This document shows, one piece after another, positions 15,547 to 22,780 of a DNA stretch of 64,000 bases. The stretch comes from JAUWCL01 sp964599375 (GTDB taxonomy: Bacteria > Krumholzibacteriota > Krumholzibacteriia > Krumholzibacteriales > Krumholzibacteriaceae). Positions within the stretch are counted from its first letter, which is position 1, and each line of letters begins with the position of its first letter. Below the pieces are notes generated by a model. The model searched no databases, was not told the origin of the DNA, and saw only the letters and a list, made by a program, of their open reading frames with translations. A program made the translations under genes and the position numbers. The DNA is taken from assembly GCA_964599375.1 (NCBI GenBank), contig CAZREW010000009.1, positions 50,225 to 114,224 on the forward strand. Direction: 5' to 3'.

Positions 15547-18360
15547 TTACTTCAGCACGACTACCTTTCCTGTCAGATGATGCTTGCCTGAAATTAGCCT
15601 TGCAAAGTAGATTCCCGGCGACACCTCGACTCCCGCCGAGTTTATCCCGTCCCATACGATCGTGTGGCGTCCAGGGCCGAGGCTTCCCGAGACAAGCATA
15701 CGGACGCGCCTTCCGGCGACGTCGTAGATTTCGAGGGAAACGGGGGAGGAGCGGGGCAGGAACAGATCGACCGTCGTCGAGCCGGAGAAGGGGTTAGGAC
15801 GCGCCGGGCTCATCGATATCGAGGTAAGCCCGAGGTCCCCGCTGCCGGTCGTCGAGAGCGGGAACCAGGCGTATTCGTCGGCGCTGATGTCTCCGTCGGA
15901 CGTGACTTCGGCGGGAGCCTGGGTGATCAGCGGGCCGAGGTCGTCCGTCCCGTAGGCGACGGCGCAGAGGTATAGACCGTCAGGAAGGGGGGAGCCGACA
16001 AGCGACTCAAGATGTATAGCACCCTCGAGCCACACTCCCGAGGCGCATTCGGCGTCGATGGCTATCAGAGCTTCGCTCTGGTCGAACCATCCACACCAGT
16101 TGTTCCCGTCCTCATTGCCGAGGAAGAGGGTCCGGCTGGCGACCGTTCCGCTCTTCGCCCAGGGCGCGCTCAAGCTGCCGCTCAGGTCTGTTCCCACAAT
16201 GACGAAGTGGTCACCAAAAGAGGTCGAGCCGACTCCCTGCGTGGCAAGGTACAGGTACTCGCCATCCCAGTCCGCGTAGAGGTCCAGGCCGCCGGCGGAG
16301 GCGACAAGCACTGCGTCGCCGTCGAGAGAGCCGTCCATTACATGCGGCGGGTCGGCTGTCTCCGCGCCGACATAGACATGCTGTATCGGTGAGTGTTTGA
16401 TGTTTCCCACCGAGTCCTGCGCTTCGACATAGTAGTCGATAAAGACCTCTGAAAGCCCTTCGACGAGGACCCAGAACTCGTCGGCTATGTAGTCAGGCAG
16501 GACCGTGAAGTCGATCTCAGGCGAGTCGAGGAAGTCATCTTTTGGAAAGGCGCGGCGTGTCATGGAGAGGGTCTGCCATGAGCCGACCTCCGGTCCCCCC
16601 GCGAACGTCTCGTTCTGGTCGTTCGCCATCGGGTTTGTGCCATCGGCGTCGATGCGGTATTTGAACTCGACACGCTCCAGTCCTGATACGTCGTAGGCGA
16701 ATGTCCACACGTGGAAATCGCTCGGCATCGGCGCGCCGTCTCCGCCGGGGTACCCCCAGAGAGAGCCCCCGCCGTATCCGCCCGGGTTCCACGGGAGGCG
16801 CTGTGGGAGCCAGACCGTCGGGGCCGTCTCATCAGGCTGTCCCTCGATCAAGGGATCGGCATAGGAAACTGCGGCGTTGCACGCCAGTGTCGCTTTTATC
16901 TCCATGTCGAGCGATGCGCCGTAGTACATGTAACCGCTTTCGTACCCTGAGAGGAGGTGGTGCCATGCCTTCTCCACGGGCGTCGAACCGGAGGCGGGGG
17001 AGAAGACCGCCGCCGGATCGGGAGAGGTCCCGGAAACGGCTTCTGCCGTTTCGACCCGGTTCTGCGCGGCGGTCAGCACGGCCCAGTTCCGTTCATCCTC
17101 CGCCCATCCGCCCGGGATGTCGAAGTTGCCCGACGCGTCGACGAGCGGCCAGTTCCAGTTGATAAACTGCGGCGAGCCGAAGTCGCCGTCGGCGTTGACC
17201 CACCCGCCGTCCTCCACATGTATAACGTCCGCGGGGTCGACCGGGTGGTCGGCGAGGTACTCGTCGACCGTCGAAGGCTCATAGCCCCGTGAGACCGCCG
17301 CGTGAGAGAACGAGGTCACGTTCTCGTTGTAGTAGGAGTATCCACCAGACCATGCGTTGTCGCCGTCATGGGCGAAGAGGATCAGCATAGGGCGGGCCGG
17401 GTCGTTGTGTGAGGCCACCGCGTCGATCTCGTCCGTATCGTAGAGTCCGTACCCCTCGTTCCAGCTCATCGCGTTGGCCGCCGGCACGACGATGACAGAA
17501 TCGGCCTCGCCGGTATCAGGATCGACGAAGCGTGCATAGTGCGGGCGGTAGCCATAGGGGACAGGGGTCTTGACTGTGACTCCCCTGCTTATTGTGATGC
17601 TCTGGTAATACCCCTGCGCGGGATTCACCTGGTCGGCCGCATTTGGAGGGTCGCAGTTGTCGAGGCCGGCCGAGTAAGGGTAGTCGGCGCAGGCGCGCGA
17701 GACGTGGATGTCGGCGATGACGATCCATTCTACGCCCGCCGCGGCGAGCACGGGGATCATCCTTTCCGAGAAGCACATCTCCGCCGGGAAGTATCCCTTC
17801 GAGTACGCGCCGCCCCACGCTGCTCCGTAGGCGGCCTTCGCAACCTCGATCTCACGTCTCAGGGCGTTCTCGTCCATCAGTGGCGCTATGGGATGGTGTG
17901 CCGCGACAAGGATCTGCTCGAGGCGCGGGCGGCCGCCGGAAGTAGTCCATGAGCGCGCTGTACGGTACGCCGAATACCAGTCCGGAGCGTAACGCCCGCC
18001 GTTCCATCCCGCGTCGCTCAGGCTGCTTATGTTCTCTATAAGCGACGCCGCAAAGCTGACCTGGGCGCCGGCATCGGGGATATCGAGGATAGATGCGACC
18101 GCGTCGCGCGGATAATGCTGGTAGTCGGAGACCCGGTCGTCCTTGTTGAAGATATCGAAGACATCGTTCTGTGAATGGCCGAGTGTGATCGTCTCGTAGG
18201 CGGTCTCGTAGCGGCACGGATTCCATGTGCCGGGAGCCGGCCAGTATATCGGCTGGTGCATGTGCCAGAGGTATGTCGTGTGCACCGGCGCCGCGTCAGA
18301 GGCGGGTGCCATCATGGCAACGGCGAGAAGGACCGCGGTCAGGAATATGATGCGCTGCAA
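15547..18360 (-). CDS. Secreted GH57-family protein with FlgD-like sorting tail
   Basis: I place the start at TTG 18360: GGAGG (18373-18369) lies eight bases upstream and the product then opens with a clean signal peptide (MQRIIFLTAVLLAVAMM, cleavage near SDA). An ATG further upstream would bury it. Of 937 residues, the first ~450 carry GH57 regions: HMHQPIYW (region 1), AHHPIAPLMDE (2), GYFPAEMCFSE with the likely nucleophile Glu (3) and ILFAHDGDNAW with the acid Asp (4). A middle beta-rich part with a DOMON-like segment follows. The last ~85 residues are a FlgD/Por-type tail (SPARPNPFSGSTTV ... SPGIYFARL). It likely acts on alpha-glucans outside the cell. Confidence 0.85.
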   Translation of the reverse strand: MQRIIFLTAVLLAVAMMAPASDAAPVHTTYLWHMHQPIYWPAPGTWNPCRYETAYETITLGHSQNDVFDIFNKDDRVSDYQHYPRDAVASILDIPDAGAQVSFAASLIENISSLSDAGWNGGRYAPDWYSAYRTARSWTTSGGRPRLEQILVAAHHPIAPLMDENALRREIEVAKAAYGAAWGGAYSKGYFPAEMCFSERMIPVLAAAGVEWIVIADIHVSRACADYPYSAGLDNCDPPNAADQVNPAQGYYQSITISRGVTVKTPVPYGYRPHYARFVDPDTGEADSVIVVPAANAMSWNEGYGLYDTDEIDAVASHNDPARPMLILFAHDGDNAWSGGYSYYNENVTSFSHAAVSRGYEPSTVDEYLADHPVDPADVIHVEDGGWVNADGDFGSPQFINWNWPLVDASGNFDIPGGWAEDERNWAVLTAAQNRVETAEAVSGTSPDPAAVFSPASGSTPVEKAWHHLLSGYESGYMYYGASLDMEIKATLACNAAVSYADPLIEGQPDETAPTVWLPQRLPWNPGGYGGGSLWGYPGGDGAPMPSDFHVWTFAYDVSGLERVEFKYRIDADGTNPMANDQNETFAGGPEVGSWQTLSMTRRAFPKDDFLDSPEIDFTVLPDYIADEFWVLVEGLSEVFIDYYVEAQDSVGNIKHSPIQHVYVGAETADPPHVMDGSLDGDAVLVASAGGLDLYADWDGEYLYLATQGVGSTSFGDHFVIVGTDLSGSLSAPWAKSGTVASRTLFLGNEDGNNWCGWFDQSEALIAIDAECASGVWLEGAIHLESLVGSPLPDGLYLCAVAYGTDDLGPLITQAPAEVTSDGDISADEYAWFPLSTTGSGDLGLTSISMSPARPNPFSGSTTVDLFLPRSSPVSLEIYDVAGRRVRMLVSGSLGPGRHTIVWDGINSAGVEVSPGIYFARLISGKHHLTGKVVVLK

Positions 18361-18460
18361 TAGTTGTTCCTCCATGGATCGGGCCGGCGAGACCCTCGAT
18401 AAGGATAACATATCAGGATGCATGCGGCAAACCCGCGTAAGCGTTGCATGCCGTTTTTGA

Positions 18461-18490
18461 TTACAAGTGCGCGGCTATTTGCGGTATAAT
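18461..18490 (+). promoter_or_regulatory. Promoter of the DUF1330 gene
   Basis: A perfect TATAAT (18485-18490) with TTACAA (18461-18466) 18 bases upstream; the predicted start is about 28 bases before the GTG start codon of the DUF1330 gene. It lies in the intergenic space shared with the divergent GH57 gene. Confidence 0.6.
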
Positions 18491-18525
18491 CCTTCCACAA
18501 CCGGCAATGAATGGGAGGAGGCCGC

Positions 18526-18816
18526 GTGAGTGTTTATATCATCGCCCAGATCAATATACACGATCGCGAGGCATACGAGATTTACGAGGAAGGGTTCGAC
18601 CAGGTCTTCGAACAGTACAAAGGAATGGTCGTGACCGTCGACGAGGATCCAGTAGTCCTCGAGGGGGAATGGCCCTACGGTCGGACCGTGCTTCTGAGGT
18701 TTCCGAGCGAAGAGGAGGCGAGGCGCTGGTTCGAATCCGAGGAGTACAACCAGCTCAAGCAGCATCGCCTGAATGCTTCCGAGGGCAATATAGTACTGGT
18801 CAGGAGAAGATCCTGA
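18526..18816 (+). CDS. DUF1330-family protein
   Basis: Start at GTG 18526; the apparent ATG at 18511 is part of the ribosome site GGGAGGAGG. 96 residues of a ferredoxin-like alpha/beta barrel: MSVYIIAQINIHDREAYEIYEEGFDQVF, then EGEWPYGRTVLLRFPSEEEARRWFESEEYN, which is the DUF1330 signature (dimeric alpha-beta barrel superfamily). Function unknown; relatives resemble small monooxygenase-like dimers. Soluble. Confidence 0.88.
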   Translation: MSVYIIAQINIHDREAYEIYEEGFDQVFEQYKGMVVTVDEDPVVLEGEWPYGRTVLLRFPSEEEARRWFESEEYNQLKQHRLNASEGNIVLVRRRS

Positions 18817-18850
18817 GTGTAATGACGGTCTGCGACAGGAGGATCGTTTC

Positions 18851-19087
18851 ATGAAGAGCTCCATAGGAAGACTGACCGCTGGTATCGGGTACGGCTTTCT
18901 ATTCGGCGCCGGCGCGGGACTTACAGCCGGTGTAGTGACTGACAGGCTTTTCTTCTGGACGATCATCGGGGTCATCGCAGGTATCGTGATCGGCTGCGCA
19001 GTGGCGCTGATCGTGGCCGCGAGAAGCCGGAGGATGAAGAGCAGGTTCGGGCAGCCCGATCAGGCGCGGGATGACGGTCCTGCCTGA
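18851..19087 (+). CDS. Small glycine-rich two-helix membrane protein
   Basis: 78 residues with two hydrophobic helices (about 8-28 and 33-56). The first is Gly-zipper-like (GIGYGFLFGAGAGLTAG), the second IIGVIAGIVIGCAVALIV, followed by a basic-acidic tail. No family recognised. It follows DUF1330 by 34 bases with AGGAGG-like sequence before the ATG. Confidence 0.6.
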   Translation: MKSSIGRLTAGIGYGFLFGAGAGLTAGVVTDRLFFWTIIGVIAGIVIGCAVALIVAARSRRMKSRFGQPDQARDDGPA

Positions 19088-19222
19088 GATCCGCCTGGGC
19101 GACAGGTGATGATGCCGAACATACTGTTGTGACCATCGTGGCCGCGGTACGGTCCGTTCCCACCGTGAATCACTTTCCTTTACAGAGAAACAGATATAAA
19201 ATATATTCTTTGCCAACAGGTT

Positions 19223-21448
19223 ATGAACGAATACGGACGTGATAAGGACCTGGCAAGGGAAGCCCCTAAATTCGGCACCTTTCTCGGTGTATATACACCG
19301 AGCGTCCTTACGATCCTCGGACTGATCATGTACCTGAGGTTCGGTTGGGTCGTGGGCAACCTCGGGCTGCCACTCACGATGATCGTAGTCCTCGTCGCCA
19401 GCTCGATAACATTCATCACAGGGCTCAGCGCATCGGCGATCGCGACCAACATGAGGGTCGGCGTCGGAGGCGAATACTTCATGATCGCGCACAGCCTTGG
19501 CCTTGAGCTCGGCGGGGCGATCGGGATCCCTCTTTACCTGTGCCGTACCCTGAGCGTCACCTTCTACAGTTTCGGGCTTGCCGAGAGCCTCTTGCTCCTG
19601 TGGCCATCCTCCTGGGGCCCGGTCCCAGCGATAATAGTGCAGCTCCTCGCGGCCATCATCATCGTCCTTATCACGATTCTCTCCGGCAGGAGCGCGTCGC
19701 TTGCCCTGAAGCTCCAGATCCCGATAATGATAGCGGTAGGGCTCTCCCTGATCGCGCTGTTCGTGGGGGTCCTCACAAAGGGCCTGCACGCACCCGAGAT
19801 AGCCGCCACCTACAGGACGGCGCCGCAGGGGTTCTGGTACGTCTTCGCAGTCTTCTTCCCGGCAGTGACCGGATTCACCGCGGGGATAGGCATGAGCGGC
19901 GACCTGAAGGACCCGAGCCACAGCATCCCGAGGGGGACACTGCTGGCCGTCTTGACGGGCGCGGCTGTCTACCTGACCGTGCCTTTCTTCCTGTCCATTT
20001 CGGGGGCGATATACAGTTACACGCTTGCCTCGATAGGCGCGCAGGTTTGGGTGATATTGTGTATCGGCGGGCCTTTATTTGTCTTTGCGGGGATGTGGGG
20101 CGCTATACTTTCCTCGGCCTTTGGAAGCGTGCTGTCGGGGCCGAGGGTGTTGCAGGCCCTTTCTCAGGACGGTCTCGCGCCGAAGTTCCTCTCGCGGCTT
20201 TCCAGGAGCGGACAGCCGACGGTCGCGACGTGGATCACAGGAGCGCTGGCGCTGTCGGCGGTCATGCTCGGGAATCTCAACAACGTCGCCCAGTACGTCA
20301 CGGTCCTGTTCCTGACTCTCTACGTGATGATAAATGTAAGCGCTGCGGCAGAGAAGCTTGTCGGCGATCCATCCTACAGGCCGACGATAAACGTTCCGTG
20401 GTACGTATCTCTGACCGGGGCCACCGGCGCCCTTTTCGTCATGTTCCTTCTAAATCCATTAGCGTGCCTCGTGGCGGCCCTGATCGAGGTCGTTCTGTTC
20501 ATGTATCTGAGGCGCAAGGCCCTGGGAAAAAGGTGGGGAGATGTCAGGGCAGGCGCCTACCTTTCGTTGGCGAGGTTCGCGCTGCTAAAGCTCAAGAAGC
20601 ACAAGCTCGACTCCAGAAACTGGCGGCCACACATCATAGCCTTCACGGAAGATGTCGAAAAGGAGGCGGATCTCATCTACATAGCGAACTGCTTCAACCA
20701 GAACCACGGGATCGTGACGGTCTCGAAGATAGTCGAGGGGGATCTGCTGGAGCTGGGCATAGACGTCGAACACGAGGGCGCGGAGATGAACCGGGTCCTC
20801 AAGTCTAACAGCCTGGTAGGTTTTTGCGAGGTCAACGTGGCTCCGGATTTCGTGACCGGCGTCACTAACATAGCGCAGGCTAACGGGATAGCGGGGCTTC
20901 ACTCCAACACGCTGATGTTCGGATGGCCGGCAAAGAAGGAGAAGCTCGTCGCAGAGCTGGAGATCATGCGCACGATCTCGAAGATAGAGAAGAATACCCT
21001 GATATGCAGGCTCAGATATATACGGAAGACGAGACGCAACAGGCGCATCGACCTCTGGTGGGGAGGGCTGGAAAACAACGGCGACCTGATGCTTCTTCTC
21101 GCTCACATGATGAGGATGAACACCGCATGGGAGGAGTCACGGATAAAGATCCATTCGATAGTCGAAAGTGAGGAGGAGAAGGAAAACCAGATAGAGAGCC
21201 TCCGCCATCTTATAGGATCAGTGCGCATCGATGCCGAGGCCGAGGTGATATTGAGACCCCCGGACACTTCGATCGAGGATATAATAACGGTAAGCAGTAT
21301 CGGGGCCGATCTCGTCTTCATGGGATTAATGATCCCGGAAAAAGACGCCCTTGAAGGATACGCCGACTGGCTGATACAGTTTTCAGAGGGACTGGGTTCC
21401 GTCATATTCGTCAGAAACGCGAGCAGGTTCTCCGGCAGCCTCGTATGA
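19223..21448 (+). CDS. SLC12-type cation-chloride cotransporter (APC superfamily)
   Basis: 741 residues. The first ~430 form an APC-fold permease with about 12 helices, opening with FGTFLGVYTPSVLTILGLIMYLRFGWVVG, the characteristic TM1 of cation-chloride cotransporters (Na-K-Cl/K-Cl, SLC12), followed by ATNMRVGVGGEYF (TM3) and GFTAGIGMSGDLKDPSHSIPRGT (TM6). The remaining ~300 residues are a cytoplasmic regulatory domain of two universal-stress-like alpha/beta lobes, as in archaeal and eukaryotic members. Probably electroneutral ion/Cl- transport for volume or turgor control. Weak ribosome site (CAGG). Confidence 0.88.
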   Translation: MNEYGRDKDLAREAPKFGTFLGVYTPSVLTILGLIMYLRFGWVVGNLGLPLTMIVVLVASSITFITGLSASAIATNMRVGVGGEYFMIAHSLGLELGGAIGIPLYLCRTLSVTFYSFGLAESLLLLWPSSWGPVPAIIVQLLAAIIIVLITILSGRSASLALKLQIPIMIAVGLSLIALFVGVLTKGLHAPEIAATYRTAPQGFWYVFAVFFPAVTGFTAGIGMSGDLKDPSHSIPRGTLLAVLTGAAVYLTVPFFLSISGAIYSYTLASIGAQVWVILCIGGPLFVFAGMWGAILSSAFGSVLSGPRVLQALSQDGLAPKFLSRLSRSGQPTVATWITGALALSAVMLGNLNNVAQYVTVLFLTLYVMINVSAAAEKLVGDPSYRPTINVPWYVSLTGATGALFVMFLLNPLACLVAALIEVVLFMYLRRKALGKRWGDVRAGAYLSLARFALLKLKKHKLDSRNWRPHIIAFTEDVEKEADLIYIANCFNQNHGIVTVSKIVEGDLLELGIDVEHEGAEMNRVLKSNSLVGFCEVNVAPDFVTGVTNIAQANGIAGLHSNTLMFGWPAKKEKLVAELEIMRTISKIEKNTLICRLRYIRKTRRNRRIDLWWGGLENNGDLMLLLAHMMRMNTAWEESRIKIHSIVESEEEKENQIESLRHLIGSVRIDAEAEVILRPPDTSIEDIITVSSIGADLVFMGLMIPEKDALEGYADWLIQFSEGLGSVIFVRNASRFSGSLV

Positions 21449-21492
21449 CGGCCGGCCGTGCCTGCTCCAGTGATCAGGAAAGGGAGGTCGAC

Positions 21493-21903
21493 ATGAGAAG
21501 TCTGCTCGTGCTGGCCGCTGTGCTCACGGTGGCGGCCGCCGTTTCGACGTCCGCTCGGGGCGGCGATCTAACAGTAGAGACGATGATCTTCTGCACCGGT
21601 ATCGAGGGCAGGATGCCGGTGGGGGAGAGCACGCAGTTCTTTGAATCGGCGGAGAGGATATATTGTTTCACGAGGATCACGGGCGCCGCGGACACGCTCG
21701 AGGTGACTCACGTCTGGTTCCATGGCGACGAGGAGAAGGCGCGGGTTCCGCTGACGATCAAGTCGGCGTCGTGGAGAACCTGGTCCTCGAAGAAGATGTT
21801 ACCCGGATGGTCGGGAGTCTGGCGTGTCGATGTCCTCGGGCCGGATGGGGCCGTTCTCCTTAGCAGGGAGTTCGTCTATAAGCCGGTACGGGAAGAGGAA
21901 TAG
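21493..21903 (+). CDS. DUF2914-containing exported protein
   Basis: Start at ATG 21493 after AGGGAGG; an upstream in-frame ATG overlapping the cotransporter stop lacks a site. 136 residues: signal peptide (MRSLLVLAAVLTVAAAVSTSARG), then the DUF2914 beta-domain with IYCFTRITGAADTLEVTHVWFHG and KSASWRTWSSKKMLPGWSGVWRVDVLGPDG. The family is periplasmic or extracellular with unknown role. It converges on the sulfur-carrier gene of the tungstoenzyme operon with two bases between stops. Confidence 0.85.
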   Translation: MRSLLVLAAVLTVAAAVSTSARGGDLTVETMIFCTGIEGRMPVGESTQFFESAERIYCFTRITGAADTLEVTHVWFHGDEEKARVPLTIKSASWRTWSSKKMLPGWSGVWRVDVLGPDGAVLLSREFVYKPVREEE

Positions 21904-21905
21904 CC

Positions 21906-22106
21906 TCAGCCGCCGTGGGCTAAGTGGAAGACGCCGACCTTCGTGCCGTCGGGCACCGTGCGGGTGTTGTAGTCATGCTCGGGAACGAGCTTTCCCTCGA
22001 GGGTCACCGTTATAAGGGCGTAGTCGAAACCCATCGCGTCAAGGACATCCTGGACGGTCATACCGTCTCGCCACTCGACCTTGTCGCGGTTATTCACCAG
22101 TATCAT
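21906..22106 (-). CDS. ThiS/MoaD-like sulfur-carrier protein
   Basis: 66 residues with a ubiquitin-like beta-grasp pattern and the obligatory C-terminal Gly-Gly (HLAHGG). MTVQDVLDAMGFDYALITVTLEGKLVP is typical of ThiS/MoaD-like carriers, whose C-terminus is adenylated by a ThiF/MoeB-type enzyme and thiocarboxylated. It is the last gene of the operon encoding the split AOR and overlaps the thiF-like gene by four bases, so its likely job is sulfur supply for the pterin dithiolene (MoaD role) rather than thiamine; no thiamine gene is near. Confidence 0.82.
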   Translation of the reverse strand: MILVNNRDKVEWRDGMTVQDVLDAMGFDYALITVTLEGKLVPEHDYNTRTVPDGTKVGVFHLAHGG

Positions 22107-22708
22107 GTGCGCTCCCCGGTGAGCAGCCCGATAGCGACGTTCGCCTCCATGCTGGCCGCCATCATGACGCGCGCCGCGCAGAGCCCCATCGTCATCTCCG
22201 ACCGCTCATCCCCGCAGACGTGGATGTTCCCGGACGAGTGAACATGCATGCTTTCCGTTTTGCCGCAGCCCGATACGCCGCTCGCGGCTACGATAGGCCT
22301 TTCGGGGAAAGCGACGCACCATGATTCGATGAGCCATCTCTTGCTGTCCGCGCTGTCGAATGCCTCGATCATCAGGTCGGCCTCTTCGTAGATGCCGGGC
22401 ATATTTTCCGGAGTAAGCTCGATATCATGGAGAACCAGCTCGACATCGGGGTTGATCGCCCTGAGATAGGAGGCGAGGGCCTCGACCTTCTTTTTCCCCA
22501 GATCGTGCTGGAAGTAATGCTGGCGGTTGAGGTTCGATGCCTCGACGACGTCGTGGTCGGCAAGTATCAGGTGGCCGACGCCGGCGCGCACCAGCGCCAC
22601 GGCGGCGTTTGAGCCCAGCCCTCCGCAGCCGGCGATCCCGACCGTGGCTTTCTGGAGCTTCTCCGTAGTGCCCGGTACGTTCTTCTCGAATATCGATCCT
22701 CTGTCCAT
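22103..22708 (-). CDS. ThiF/MoeB-like adenylyltransferase
   Basis: Start taken at ATG 22708, downstream of an intercistronic hairpin; in-frame TTG 22747 and GTG 22723 fall inside that hairpin. 201 residues: GIAGCGGLGSN (ATP-binding Rossmann loop), ADHDVVEASNLNRQHY (DxxxxSNLNRQ motif) and an Asp-rich DLMIEAFDSADSK segment, as in the ThiF family-2 proteins. A Zn CxxC pair is not seen. It should adenylate the C-terminal Gly of the carrier encoded next to it. Location in the AOR operon suggests a role in cofactor sulfuration. Confidence 0.82.
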   Translation of the reverse strand: MDRGSIFEKNVPGTTEKLQKATVGIAGCGGLGSNAAVALVRAGVGHLILADHDVVEASNLNRQHYFQHDLGKKKVEALASYLRAINPDVELVLHDIELTPENMPGIYEEADLMIEAFDSADSKRWLIESWCVAFPERPIVAASGVSGCGKTESMHVHSSGNIHVCGDERSEMTMGLCAARVMMAASMEANVAIGLLTGERT

Positions 22709-22723
22709 GCGGTGAATATACAC

Positions 22724-22760
22724 GAAGTCCCGCCCCTTGTGAAGCAAAGGACGGGACTTC
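22724..22760 (-). other. Intercistronic hairpin in the AOR operon
   Basis: A 9-bp perfect stem (GAAGTCCCG at 22724-22732 paired with 22752-22760), extended by four further pairs toward the loop, lies between the AOR C-terminal gene and the thiF-like gene. No T-run follows on the minus strand, so it is not an intrinsic terminator; it fits an mRNA stabilising or processing element that could set different levels for the enzyme and the sulfur-carrier genes. Confidence 0.55.
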
Positions 22761-22780
22761 CGTCAAAAATCAAGGCCTGT

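Noticed and set aside
21906..22708. ThiS/ThiF pair as thiamine biosynthesis genes
   Set aside because: No thiG, thiH, thiC or thiE nearby and no TPP riboswitch; location in a pterin-enzyme operon favours a cofactor-sulfur role.
22724..22760. Hairpin as the terminator of the AOR operon
   Set aside because: No T-run follows on the transcribed strand, and thiF/thiS continue in the same direction.
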